From Acidimicrobiales bacterium (GTDB lineage Bacteria > Actinomycetota > Acidimicrobiia > Acidimicrobiales > Iamiaceae), in contig JAGQSO010000035.1 in NCBI GenBank assembly GCA_020439505.1, forward strand, positions 1 through 53,691: 53,691 bases of DNA, in the 5' to 3' direction. Each line of letters starts with the position of its first letter. Positions within the stretch are counted from its first letter, which is position 1. Below, piece after piece: positions 17,800-27,906 of this stretch. The notes below the pieces were generated by a model. That model did no database searches. It was not told where the DNA came from and saw nothing but the letters and a program-made list of their open reading frames with translations. A program made the position numbers and the translations under genes.

Positions 17800-18869
17800 T
17801 ACCCCTCGGTGGTGCTGGTCTGAGCAGCAGTAGTGGTCGTGGCGCCTTCGGCCGTGGTGGTCGTGGCGTCGTCACCGGCGGCGGTGGTGGAGGGGATCGC
17901 GGACTCCTCGGGAGCGAACTTCACCCGAACCAGCTTGACCACGAACACCAGGGGCTCGTTGGGGGCGATGTCGGTACCGCCACCCTGGCTGCCGTAGGCA
18001 AGCTCGGCGGGGATGTCGATCTGGCGGACACCGCCCTCCTTCATCCCGACGATCCCATCGGTCCAGCCGGGGATGACCGAGCTGTACTCGGGCACCTGGG
18101 GGGCGTCCTCGAGGGCGGCCTTGATCGGCTCCTCACGATCCCACGACGAGTCGAACTGAACCCCCGAGAAGCACCCGACCCCGAGGTACTCGACCTCGAC
18201 CAGCGAATCCCGCTTGGCCTCCTCGCCGTCGCCGACGGTGATGTCGGTGGTCTTCATCTCGGTCCACGGCTTGAGCGGCATGACCACCGTGGTCGGCTTG
18301 TCGGGCCGGCCGGCGGGGAGAGGTTGCGGCTCGTTGCAGTACTGGGGTTCGAGACCGGTCGCCACCAGGTCCACCACGAAGGTCAAGTTCTCGTCGGGCC
18401 CGATGCCCTGGGCGGGGTTCCCGTCGGCTCCGTAGGCCTTGGCAGCGGGGATGTCGATCTGACGGCGACCCCCGACGGCGAGACCCTTGAGCCCCTCCTC
18501 CAGGCCCACCAGAAGCTTGCCGAGCCCGAGCTGGGCGGTGACGGGGCGGTCCTTGCCAAAGGTGTCGACGAACACCGTGCCGTCCGATGCCTTGGCCCCG
18601 ACCATGTCCAGGGTCAGATACGGCCAATCCTCCACCTTGCAGGCACCCTTGCCCGCCTTCTTCAGGTCCTTGGTGGTGACCTTCTCCACCTTCTCGGCCG
18701 GCTTCACCGCGGGCGCCGCGGCAGCACGCTCGACCGATTCCACCGTGCAGCCCAGACCGTCCTTGACCACGGTGCCCTCGAGGGACTTGGACGAGTCGCC
18801 ACAGGCACCAGCCACGATGGTGAGCGCCAGGATCAGTGCCGCGGCGCGGCCCTTCGGGTTGGAGAACAT
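17799..18869 (-). CDS. Lipoprotein with two FKBP-type peptidyl-prolyl isomerase domains
   Basis: 356 residues from ATG 18869; the frame stays open further upstream, but the signal peptide fixes this start. A lipobox-like VAGAC ends at Cys23. FKBP domain 1 (about 85-175) has LVGLEEGLKGLAVGGRRQIDIP and YG; domain 2 (about 215-320) has VIPGWTDGIVGMKEGGVRQIDIP, shown by GW, GMK, GG, IDIP and LAYG. The C-terminus is Thr/Ala-rich. It would assist folding of exported proteins on the outer face of the membrane. A 75-bp divergent region separates it from the hydrolase gene. Confidence 0.92.
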   Translation of the reverse strand: MFSNPKGRAAALILALTIVAGACGDSSKSLEGTVVKDGLGCTVESVERAAAAPAVKPAEKVEKVTTKDLKKAGKGACKVEDWPYLTLDMVGAKASDGTVFVDTFGKDRPVTAQLGLGKLLVGLEEGLKGLAVGGRRQIDIPAAKAYGADGNPAQGIGPDENLTFVVDLVATGLEPQYCNEPQPLPAGRPDKPTTVVMPLKPWTEMKTTDITVGDGEEAKRDSLVEVEYLGVGCFSGVQFDSSWDREEPIKAALEDAPQVPEYSSVIPGWTDGIVGMKEGGVRQIDIPAELAYGSQGGGTDIAPNEPLVFVVKLVRVKFAPEESAIPSTTAAGDDATTTTAEGATTTTAAQTSTTEG

Positions 18870-18944
18870 GGGCGCGAACCCTACCCAACCACCCGGCCCG
18901 GACCCGATCGCGGAGCATCGGGGCGACGGTGACAGGCTGGGACG

Positions 18945-19781
18945 GTGCGTGTTCCCTCCACCGACGGCGTGACCCTCGAACTTCACCACCTGGGCGGCGA
19001 AGGCCCTCCCCTGCTGGTCGTTCATGCCACCGGGTTCTGCGCCGGCCCCTACCGGCACCTGGTACCGGTGCTCGGCCGCCGCTTCACTCTGTGGGGTCTC
19101 GACGTCCGCAGCCACGGAGACTCGACCGACGCCAACGACGGCGAGGTCAGCTGGAAGGGCACCGCCCGCGACGTGCTGGCCGCCCTCGACGCCATCGACG
19201 GCGGGCCGGTGGTCGGCTTCGGTCATTCGATGGGCGGTGCCAGCCTCCTGACCGCCGAGATCTTGCGACCGGGGTCGTTGTCGGCGGTCTGGGCGTTCGA
19301 GCCGATCGTGTTCCCGGCCGACTGGATGACCAACCCCGGCCACAACCCGCTGGCCGACTCGGCTCGGCGTCGACGGGCTGGATTCGCGTCACGCTCCGAA
19401 GCCCTGCACCGCTACGCCAGCCGCCCACCGCTGGGCCGGTTCCGTGCCGACGTCCTTCACGACTACGTCGACCGCGGTTTCGTGGAGCTCGAGGACGGCA
19501 CGGTCACCCTGTCCTGCTCGCCCGAGCAGGAGGCCCGGACCTTCGACGCCCCCGACAAAACGGCCATCGAAGAGCTCACGGCGCTGGACATCCCGGTCCG
19601 GGTGGCCCGGGGTGGCCGCCAGCCCGAGGCACCCCCGGCCCAGATCGCCGAGCCGATCTCAGCCGCGCTGCCCCACGGCGAGCTGGTCACCTTCGACCAC
19701 CTCACCCACTTCGGCCCCTTCGAGGACCCCGACACCGTGGCCGAGGACGCGCTCGCCTTCTTCGACCGGGTTTCGACGTGA
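18945..19781 (+). CDS. Alpha/beta-hydrolase fold protein
   Basis: 278 residues from GTG 18945. The nucleophile elbow GHSMGG places Ser95 as catalytic, with the oxyanion region HATGFC near 27-32 and a C-terminal HLTHFGPFE supplying the His. The strand-2 motif LDVRSHGDS is typical of the family. Substrate unknown; esterase or lactonase activity is plausible. It is divergent from the FKBP gene. It ends 42 nt before the leader peptide that precedes leuA. Confidence 0.88.
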   Translation: MRVPSTDGVTLELHHLGGEGPPLLVVHATGFCAGPYRHLVPVLGRRFTLWGLDVRSHGDSTDANDGEVSWKGTARDVLAALDAIDGGPVVGFGHSMGGASLLTAEILRPGSLSAVWAFEPIVFPADWMTNPGHNPLADSARRRRAGFASRSEALHRYASRPPLGRFRADVLHDYVDRGFVELEDGTVTLSCSPEQEARTFDAPDKTAIEELTALDIPVRVARGGRQPEAPPAQIAEPISAALPHGELVTFDHLTHFGPFEDPDTVAEDALAFFDRVST

Positions 19782-19813
19782 GGCACGTCGCGAGGTTGAC
19801 ACCCGCGCTCTGA

Positions 19814-21709
<1,896 letters not shown>

Positions 21710-21719
21710 GCCCGCCGAC

Positions 21720-22154
21720 CTAGTTGGGCGGATCGACACCAGGATCGACGGCATACGCTGGACATTCTCTGGCGATCCAGCGATCTAGCCGCTCAGCGGC
21801 CGACATCTGGCTTTCAGAAGGATCTGACCCATCGGCGGCGAGCCTGACAGCATCGAGCACCACCAGAGCATCGTCGTGGACCTGGCTCGGCGCCGCCGCG
21901 ACTACCGACTCCCAGAACATGGTGGACAGCGGCAATAGGCCATCGGCTTCCTTGAGGCGTTGCTCCCGTGCCATGCCGATCGCACGCGTGGCGTTCGTCT
22001 GCATCGAGTACGAACAGAAAAGGCGAACCTCCTCGCGCCGTTCAGGATTCTTGAAACCCATCTCGGTGTCACGGGATATCACCCAAGAAGCCGCCGATCC
22101 AGCGATGACCACCAAAATAATCAATCCGGCCACAATCCACGCCAGCCGACTCAT
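21720..22154 (-). CDS. Small membrane-anchored protein, unknown
   Basis: 144 residues from ATG 22154. One N-terminal hydrophobic helix (about 5-24) anchors a soluble domain with three Cys (CSYSMQTNATRAIG, and ARECPAY near the end), rich in Glu and Arg. It looks extracytoplasmic. No family is recognised. Its ATG overlaps the TGA of the upstream broken ORF by 4 nt, so it was once the second gene of a pair. Lower-GC codons than leuA next door suggest a separate origin. It converges on leuA with only 10 bp between stops. Confidence 0.7.
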   Translation of the reverse strand: MSRLAWIVAGLIILVVIAGSAASWVISRDTEMGFKNPERREEVRLFCSYSMQTNATRAIGMAREQRLKEADGLLPLSTMFWESVVAAAPSQVHDDALVVLDAVRLAADGSDPSESQMSAAERLDRWIARECPAYAVDPGVDPPN

Positions 22155-22348
22155 ACTTCAATCCATTCACCGGGTGCACATGGTTCATTTCCCCAGTTCC
22201 AAGATCGCGTTTCCCAATCCAGGTTTCCCGAACGCCTAACGGTTTCGGTCATTCCGCCTATCACCTGCCGAGTGTCGTAATGGGTCTCGCCCCCTCCGTC
22301 ATGGGACCAGCCAGGTCCAAGGTTGTCAAGAACTAGAGGAATGCGCGT
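22151..22348 (-). pseudogene. 3' remnant of an unrecognised gene, 5' end replaced by leuA debris
   Basis: On the minus strand an open frame ends at TGA 22151-22153. Its last about 63 codons (including GWSHDGGGETHYDTRQVIGG and WNWGNEPCAPGEW) look protein-like, with many Trp, Gly and Asp. Upstream the same frame runs into antisense leuA sequence at 22349, so the original 5' part is gone. The ATGA overlap with the following membrane protein suggests a former two-gene operon. Function unknown; the C-terminal-only survival and small membrane partner resemble toxin-tip/immunity pairs, which is only a guess. Confidence 0.5.
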
Positions 22349-22463
22349 GCGGTCAACGCCGCCACGCTGTGCCGCAAACTCGACGTCGACATCGACGTGG
22401 TCGACTACCGCCAGCCTCAAAGCCGTCCTAGGCGCCGCCACCCGAGCCCTCGTCAAGCCCTGA
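22349..22463 (+). pseudogene. Mosaic, internally deleted leuA remnant
   Basis: Three stretches of leuA are fused in leuA order and orientation. 22349-22384 matches 20465-20500 with about four mismatches. 22377-22409 is identical to 21510-21542. 22407-22463 matches 21653-21709 with two mismatches and includes the leuA stop. The joints fall on short shared sequences (ACTCGA-like and ACC), and the second joint shifts the frame, so it cannot encode a LeuA fragment. It lies 640 bp after the intact gene. Confidence 0.85.
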
Positions 22464-22530
22464 GGTCATTGGGGCTGTGCCGTCACCGCTGGTCCCGGCC
22501 CGGGCCCGCCGCCCGGGCCGGGATCTGCGC

Positions 22531-23019
22531 TCAAGAGACAGTGACGGTCATGGTCTCACCCGAGAGGTCCTCGGTCACCGTGTAGGTGCCGGGGGCGTCG
22601 ATGGTGAAGGACTCGATCAGGCCTCCGGAGATGGTGAACGTATCGCTGCTGTCGCCGAACTTCACGGCATGAACGCTGTCGTCGCCGGCCCTGAAGGTGA
22701 ACAACTCACCCACCGCCACCTCCAGCTCGGATGGGTCGAAACCTGCGTCGGTGGTGAATGTGATGGTCTTGTCCGCCGCCGCCTCACCGTCGGCCAGCGT
22801 CACGGTTCCGGTACCTTCCTCGCCGCCCTCGGACCCTTCACCTTCGACCTCGGTGGTGTCGGCTGCGGGCTCCGAGGTCGCCCCGTTGTGGGCGTCGTCG
22901 GCCGCGGCTGTGGTGGTGGTCTCCTTGGCGTCCTCGGACTTGTCGCTGGAGCAGGCCGGGGCGCTGAGCAGTAGGACACCGGCCAGGCTGGCGGCGGCGA
23001 TGGAACGGATGTGGTTCAT
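22531..23019 (-). CDS. Lipoprotein with cupredoxin-like beta domain
   Basis: 162 residues from ATG 23019, with AAGGGGAG just upstream; an open frame extends further but the signal peptide fixes the start. Lipobox SAPAC (Cys23), then a Thr/Ala/Glu-rich acidic linker of about 55 residues, then a beta-sandwich of about 85 residues (TITFTTDAGFDP, VGELFTFRAGDDSVHAVKFG, and a final GTYTVTEDLSGETMTVTV in key parts). This resembles plastocyanin-like domains, but the Cys and Met copper ligands are absent; only one His is seen. Copper binding is therefore unlikely. Confidence 0.82.
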   Translation of the reverse strand: MNHIRSIAAASLAGVLLLSAPACSSDKSEDAKETTTTAAADDAHNGATSEPAADTTEVEGEGSEGGEEGTGTVTLADGEAAADKTITFTTDAGFDPSELEVAVGELFTFRAGDDSVHAVKFGDSSDTFTISGGLIESFTIDAPGTYTVTEDLSGETMTVTVS

Positions 23020-23135
23020 CTCTCCCCTTCGTGGACGCGGCGACCTGCCGCGACCAGACGCTGATACTTCCACGCCGCTCACTGGTCAACGCGCCACGGA
23101 ACGGTCCGCCCAGGAACGACCCGGGGGCAGCCGGT

Positions 23136-23426
23136 TCAGCGCAGGGTCTGGGCCAGCTCGCCGAGGATGCGAGCCATCTCCAGGGTCGCTTCGGGGTCGT
23201 GCTTGGTGGGCGACAGGTCCGACACCTGCTCGCCAAGTCGACGCAGGGTGAGCGCCACGGTGTCGGCCTCGGCCTGAGTGACATCGATACGGTCACCCCG
23301 CAGGTGGGGAGCGATCTGGGTTTCCTGGATGGCCAGGGTCTGGGCGCCGACGACAGCATCGAGGCGACCCTCCAGCACCGCCCTGGCGGTCTCGGTGACG
23401 ATTCGTACTCGTTCGGCCGGATTCAC
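23136..23426 (-). CDS. Small helical protein, unknown
   Basis: 96 residues from GTG 23426 with a GGTGG-type ribosome site. The composition is balanced (Ala, Leu, Arg, Glu, Thr), predicted all-helical, without membrane segments or Cys. The sequence starts NPAERVRIVTETARAVLEG, suggesting a helix-turn-helix bundle, but no known family is recognised. It lies 85 bp before the divergent acyl-CoA dehydrogenase and 116 bp from the lipoprotein gene. The call depends on composition and codon position preference. Confidence 0.6.
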   Translation of the reverse strand: MNPAERVRIVTETARAVLEGRLDAVVGAQTLAIQETQIAPHLRGDRIDVTQAEADTVALTLRRLGEQVSDLSPTKHDPEATLEMARILGELAQTLR

Positions 23427-23460
23427 TCCACCATTCCACCACGTCCTCCTTCACGTCCTC

Positions 23461-23478
23461 CTTGACCGGCAGGTCAAG
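23461..23478. promoter_or_regulatory. Palindrome upstream of the second acyl-CoA dehydrogenase
   Basis: CTTGACC-GGCA-GGTCAAG is a perfect 7-bp inverted repeat with a 4-nt spacer, ending 32 bp before the ATG at 23511. It is placed to overlap the promoter of the plus-strand gene and may be a regulator site. It differs from the GTTACCG-type site at 5854. A 12-bp tandem repeat (CACGTCCTCCTT) precedes it at about 23441-23464. Confidence 0.55.
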
Positions 23479-23510
23479 ACAGGGGTGGAGCGGGACGGTA
23501 GGTTGCCGCC

Positions 23511-24743
23511 ATGGCCATCGACTTCACCCTTTCACCGGAACTGGAAGACCTGCGGATGCGGGTCCGGGCCTTCGTCGACGACGTCATCAAACCCACCGAG
23601 GCCGAGCTCACCGACCCCGACCACATCGAGGATCGAGCCGAGTACATCACCGCCCTGTTGGGCATGCGGACCAAGGCCCAAGAGGCCGGGATCTGGCTGC
23701 CCCACATGCCCGCCGAGTGGGGCGGCATGGGGCTGGGCCATGTGGAGTTGGCCATGGTCCAGGCCGAAGCGGCCAAGACCTACTACGGCCCGTTCGTGTT
23801 CAACTGCATGGCCCCCGACGAGGGCAACATGCACACCCTGTTGCACTGGGCCACCGATGAGCAGAAGGAGAAGTACCTCCGACCGCTGTGCGAGGGCATC
23901 CAGATGAGCTGCTTCGCCATGACCGAACCCGAGGTGGCAGGCAGCGACCCCACGCTGATCCGCACCACTGCGGTGCAAGACGGCGACGAGTGGGTGATCA
24001 ACGGTCACAAGTGGTTCATCTCCAACGCCCGCCGGGCCACCTTTGCCATCTTGATCTGTCGGACCGAGGACAACCCCGACCTGCCCCAGGCCGCCAACAC
24101 CGCCTTCCTCGTGGAGACCAACCAGCCGGGCTGGAACCGGGTGCGAGAGGTCGAGACCATGCACGGCGGCACCGGCCACTCCGAGATCGTCATCGAGGAC
24201 CTCCGGGTACCGGCCGAGAACATGTTGGGCGGACGGGGCCAGGGCCACATGCTCGGCCAGTACCGGCTCGGCCCGGCCCGCCTCGCCCACTGCATGCGCT
24301 GGATCGCCCAGGCCGAAACCGCGCTCGACATGATGGTCGACCGCTCCCTCAACCGGTACTCCCACGGCTCGATGCTGGCCGAGAAGCAGGGCATCCAGTG
24401 GATGATCGCCGATTCCACCATGGAGCTGTACCAGGCCAAGCTCATGGTGCTCCACGCCGCCTACCGCATCGACAACAAGCTCGACTTCAAGAGCGAGGTG
24501 TCGATGGCCAAGCACTTCGTGGCCAACATGTTGGGCCGGGTCATCGACCGCTCCATCCAGGTCCACGGTGCTCTCGGCTACTCGACCGACACCCCGCTGG
24601 CCCACATGTACCAGCACGCCCGCTGGGCCCGATTCGCCGACGGCGCCGACGAGATCCACCAGATGCGCATCGCCCAGCGCACCATCGCCGCCTACCGCGA
24701 TCACAACAGCACCCGCAGCGCCACCGGCGACCTGCCCATCTGA
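23511..24743 (+). CDS. Acyl-CoA dehydrogenase, ACAD10/11-like
   Basis: 410 residues. It has FAD-contact segments MTEPEVAGSDPT and WFISNARRA, and a C-terminal FADGADEIHQMRIAQRTI where Asp takes the place of the usual catalytic Glu, as in the ACAD10/11-like branch that acts on long or branched acyl-CoA. The substrate is not evident. A palindrome at 23461-23478 lies upstream. The GH39-like lipoprotein follows 15 bp downstream, though a functional link is not apparent. Confidence 0.95.
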   Translation: MAIDFTLSPELEDLRMRVRAFVDDVIKPTEAELTDPDHIEDRAEYITALLGMRTKAQEAGIWLPHMPAEWGGMGLGHVELAMVQAEAAKTYYGPFVFNCMAPDEGNMHTLLHWATDEQKEKYLRPLCEGIQMSCFAMTEPEVAGSDPTLIRTTAVQDGDEWVINGHKWFISNARRATFAILICRTEDNPDLPQAANTAFLVETNQPGWNRVREVETMHGGTGHSEIVIEDLRVPAENMLGGRGQGHMLGQYRLGPARLAHCMRWIAQAETALDMMVDRSLNRYSHGSMLAEKQGIQWMIADSTMELYQAKLMVLHAAYRIDNKLDFKSEVSMAKHFVANMLGRVIDRSIQVHGALGYSTDTPLAHMYQHARWARFADGADEIHQMRIAQRTIAAYRDHNSTRSATGDLPI

Positions 24744-24758
24744 GCACGCCGCACCCTG

Positions 24759-26435
24759 ATGACAGCCGTGACCGTTGGACAGAGCCCGATCCGCGTCCTC
24801 GCCGTCTTGTTGAGTGTCGTCCTGGCGACCGGGATGACCGGATGCGCCGGCAAAGACAACCCCAAACCCGAGGACCGTGCGACCTCGTCCCGGGCCACCA
24901 CGCCCGCCGATGCTCTGGTGGTCGACGTCGGTCGGGTCGTTCGGCCCGTGAACAAAGATCTGCTCGGCTTCCACGGCCGTGACACCGCCACTGACCTGGT
25001 CGGCACTTATGGCGACCTACAGCCGCGCACGGTCCGACACGTGATGTCACAGCACGACTTCGTCGACTTCGACTGCGCTGGGGCAACCCTGTCGCCGGCC
25101 ACCGTGGAGTACTTCGGGTCCTGGATCGAGGCGGTCGACGCCATGGGGGCGCGTCCGATCCTGTCGCTCTCCTACGTGCCGCCCTGTTACGCCCGTGACG
25201 GTCAACCCAAGGGTCCGGTGACCGATACCGTCGGTTACCGGGCGTTCCTGGACCAGCTGTTCGACGCCCTGGTCGTGAAGCGTGAAGCAGCCGGCGATGT
25301 GCCGCTCCGATACTTCGAGCTCTGGAACGAGCCCGACATCCCGCTCAACCCCGGCGACCCCAGCAATGGCCACGGCTACGTCGGCACCGTCGAGGAGTTC
25401 GTGGCCACCAACCTGCCCTCGCTGGCCGGCGCGATCCTGGCGGCCGAGGAGACCAGCGGCGTCGACATCGAAGTCGGCACGCCGGCCGCCTTCTCACCGT
25501 GGCCATTCGAACGCTACGCCCCGACCGTCGCCGGGCTGCTGGAGAAGGTCAACGGCTTTCCGCCCGACGAAGCGGCCACCATCGCCACCGGGATCGACAC
25601 CGCCTTCGGCGCCGGCACCTCCGAACGGGTCCTCACCAACGGGGGTCTCACCTGGCCCGAGGCCGTCATCGCCGCCGCCAAGGAACTGGGCCTGGAGATC
25701 GACTTCGTGTCGGTGCACCTGTACCCCAACAACCCGTTGCAGGGGGTGACCTTCCCCGAGCCCGATGCACCGGCCCTGCTTCAGGGACGCAATCCGTTCA
25801 CCAACCCCGACGACTTCGCCACCCTGGTCCAAGAGTGGACCGAGCTGACCGGCGAACGCGAACTGGTCCTGTCGGAGTGGGCGTTGAGCGCCGGCAACGA
25901 CGACCGGATGAGCAACTGCGAAGGGGCGGCGTTCAACGCCGCGGCGCTGTCGGTGATGCAAGACGCCGGTCTCGACCGTGCGCTCTACCTCTCCCGGCCC
26001 TCAGGGGTGACCGACGCCGGGTTCCGGGCCTGGGCGGCCCTGCCCGCCAACCAGGTCAAGACCACCATCCCCCGCTCTCGGGCCACCGCGACCTGGGTGA
26101 CCGCCGCTTCCGATGACGACCGGACCACGGTGCTGGTCAGCCAGTGGCATACCGACCTCGCAGACGCCGAGACCACCCGGCTACCGGTTGTGGTCGACGG
26201 CTTGACCGACGGCACCTACAAGGTGACCGTCGAATGGGTGGGCGACGACAAGCCCGGCCCCCCGGGCCGCAAGGTGCTGACCGCCACCGCCACCGATGGG
26301 CGCCTCACGATCGACCCGATCGCGCTGGCCGGCCAGTCGGTCACCCGCATCGACATCACCCGCAAAGCCTCCCCGCTCCCACCCCTGACCGAGGCCACCG
26401 AGCCCGGTCCCGGCCCGGGTTGCCTTCCCGGTTGA
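24759..26435 (+). CDS. GH39-like glycoside hydrolase lipoprotein
   Basis: 558 residues. An N-terminal signal with MTGC at Cys29 indicates lipid anchoring after a hydrophobic stretch (12-27). A TIM-barrel-type region carries FELWNEPDIP, with Glu191 as likely acid/base, and LVLSEWAL near residue 370, whose Glu is a likely nucleophile, as in GH39/GH5 (clan GH-A) enzymes. SVHLYPNNP is another clan-like segment. The C-terminal about 100 residues form a beta domain. Exact family and sugar substrate are uncertain. The start ATG lies 15 bp after the previous stop, so it may be cotranscribed. Confidence 0.8.
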   Translation: MTAVTVGQSPIRVLAVLLSVVLATGMTGCAGKDNPKPEDRATSSRATTPADALVVDVGRVVRPVNKDLLGFHGRDTATDLVGTYGDLQPRTVRHVMSQHDFVDFDCAGATLSPATVEYFGSWIEAVDAMGARPILSLSYVPPCYARDGQPKGPVTDTVGYRAFLDQLFDALVVKREAAGDVPLRYFELWNEPDIPLNPGDPSNGHGYVGTVEEFVATNLPSLAGAILAAEETSGVDIEVGTPAAFSPWPFERYAPTVAGLLEKVNGFPPDEAATIATGIDTAFGAGTSERVLTNGGLTWPEAVIAAAKELGLEIDFVSVHLYPNNPLQGVTFPEPDAPALLQGRNPFTNPDDFATLVQEWTELTGERELVLSEWALSAGNDDRMSNCEGAAFNAAALSVMQDAGLDRALYLSRPSGVTDAGFRAWAALPANQVKTTIPRSRATATWVTAASDDDRTTVLVSQWHTDLADAETTRLPVVVDGLTDGTYKVTVEWVGDDKPGPPGRKVLTATATDGRLTIDPIALAGQSVTRIDITRKASPLPPLTEATEPGPGPGCLPG

Positions 26436-26446
26436 GTTGGGGCCTG

Positions 26447-26470
26447 ATGTGCTACATCTAGTGCTACAAT
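26447..26470 (+). promoter_or_regulatory. Operator/promoter of toxin-antitoxin pair 1
   Basis: GTGCTACA occurs twice (26449-26456 and 26461-26468), and GATGTGCTACATC is an inverted repeat. The second copy contains a TACAAT -10 box at 26465-26470 placed 6 nt before the GTG start, so the transcript would be leaderless. The repeats are a likely antitoxin binding site for autoregulation. Confidence 0.65.
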
Positions 26471-26476
26471 CGGCTC

Positions 26477-26752
26477 GTGGAACGTGTCGGGATACGGGAA
26501 CTGAGGCAGCACGCCAGCCGCTACGTCGAGCGGGTCAAGGCAGGCGAGGTGGTCGAGGTCACCGAGCGGGGCAAGCTCGTTGCCCTGCTCGTTCCCCCCG
26601 GCGAGACCCGCACCTTCCGCGACCAAGCCATCGCTGACCGGCGTCTCATCGCTGCCTCCACACCGCCGTCTCTCCCCCAGCGCCGAGCCGTGCCCGCCCG
26701 AGCACCGTCGACGGCGGCAGCGCTGGCGGCAGAGCGCCGCGACGACCGGTGA
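26477..26752 (+). CDS. Phd/YefM-type antitoxin (VapB role)
   Basis: 91 residues from GTG 26477. The N-terminal VGIRELRQHASRYVERVK and VVEVTERGKLVALLVP match the Phd/YefM dimer and DNA-binding fold, and the remainder is a basic, flexible toxin-binding tail. It neutralises the PIN toxin encoded next and likely represses its own promoter at the repeats described at 26447. Its stop overlaps the toxin start (GTGA). A related pair is at 52584-53281. Confidence 0.9.
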   Translation: MERVGIRELRQHASRYVERVKAGEVVEVTERGKLVALLVPPGETRTFRDQAIADRRLIAASTPPSLPQRRAVPARAPSTAAALAAERRDDR

Positions 26753-27144
26753 TCTACCTCGACAGCTCCGCGCTCCTGAAACTGGTCTTCGAAGAAGCCG
26801 AGAGCAACGATCTGGCCGACTGGCTAGGTCGAGACACCCATCACCTGGTCACGTGTGAACTCAGCCGGATCGAGGTGTCGCGTTCGGTACAGCGGATCGA
26901 CCCCGCCGCACTCGGTGCCGCCCGCCAACTGTTGGGCGGATGTGACCTGATCCCGATGACAACGGTGCTGGTGGACCAGGCCTGTGAGATCGGGAGCCCT
27001 TCGTTGCGGAGCCTCGACGCCATCCACTTGGCCGCCGCCATGTCGATCCGAGAGGTCCTGGTTGCCTTCGTCACCTACGACCACCGTCTACTCGACGCCG
27101 CCACCGCCACCGGCCTGCCCATCACCACCCCCGGCAGGACATGA
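26749..27144 (+). CDS. vapC: PIN-domain ribonuclease toxin (VapC)
   Basis: 131 residues from GTG 26749, overlapping the antitoxin stop by 4 nt. The PIN fold shows IYLDSSALLKL (Asp5), an ELSRIEVSR segment with the conserved Glu, the second acidic patch SLDAIHLAAA, and a C-terminal VTYDHRLLDAA. These acidic residues bind Mg or Mn for RNA cleavage. It is full length and looks functional. The RNA target is unknown. Confidence 0.92.
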   Translation: MIYLDSSALLKLVFEEAESNDLADWLGRDTHHLVTCELSRIEVSRSVQRIDPAALGAARQLLGGCDLIPMTTVLVDQACEIGSPSLRSLDAIHLAAAMSIREVLVAFVTYDHRLLDAATATGLPITTPGRT

Positions 27145-27357
27145 ACACCATTGCGGCCATGTCCACCCGCAGAACACTGCCCAAAGGTCCGAGCGGCAAC
27201 CCACCCGCAGGCAACCAGATCTGAACCGTCACTCCAAGTGCCCCAGGCCCAGGGAGACAGAGTCGAAACTCGGCCTCTCGAAGGCCCCGAGCGTGGCGGG
27301 GTGGTGCTCGCCCATGCGCCGTGAACCGATCCTGGTGCTCGGTGCGACAGTAGGAGT

Positions 27358-27906
27358 GTGAGCGAGTCCCGCGCCGATTCCCGCAGCGACAAGGAGCTAC
27401 TGGACGCGATCGGCGCGGGCGATCGGACCGCGATAGAGGTGCTCTACTACCGGCACTCTCCGTGGGTGCTGGCCCGTCTTCACCACCGTTGCCGCGACGA
27501 GGCCATCGTCGACGCGGCGCTGCACGACACGTTCCTGGCCATCTGGCGAAAGCCCACCTCGTACCGGGGGTCGGGCGATGTCGGTGCTTGGATCTGGGGC
27601 ATCGCCATCCGACGACTCGTCGACCAGTTGCGGCGTCATCGCCGCATGCCTTTACCTGCAGCGCTCGACTCGTTGGTGGTGGTGGCCGAGGATGAGGTGC
27701 TCGTCGGGATCGAACACGGTGACCTGGCGGGTGCTGTCGCCTGGCTCTCCCCCGAACTGTTGGCCGTCGTTCAGGCCACGGTGCTCGACGGTCTGAGCAC
27801 GAGAGAGGCAGCGAAGTTGTTGCGCATCCCCCAGGGCACCGTCAAGACGCGAATGGCGAGAGCGCGAAGCCAGCTTCGTGCCGAGATCACCGGAGCAGCA
27901 TCGTGA
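27358..27906 (+). CDS. ECF-like RNA polymerase sigma factor
   Basis: 182 residues from GTG 27358, with TAGGAG next to it. Region 2 (about 25-90) has the FLAIWRKPTSYRG segment; region 4 (about 125-178) has LSTREAAKLLRIPQGTVKTRMARAR, shown in key parts as a helix-turn-helix. It directs RNA polymerase to a specific promoter set. The overlapping anti-sigma gene downstream (GTGA) should hold it inactive until a signal arrives. No extra C-terminal domain is seen. Confidence 0.93.
   Translation: MSESRADSRSDKELLDAIGAGDRTAIEVLYYRHSPWVLARLHHRCRDEAIVDAALHDTFLAIWRKPTSYRGSGDVGAWIWGIAIRRLVDQLRRHRRMPLPAALDSLVVVAEDEVLVGIEHGDLAGAVAWLSPELLAVVQATVLDGLSTREAAKLLRIPQGTVKTRMARARSQLRAEITGAAS

Noticed and set aside
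23532..24974. 480-codon minus frame opposite the second acyl-CoA dehydrogenase
   Set aside because: Shadow; no domain signal.
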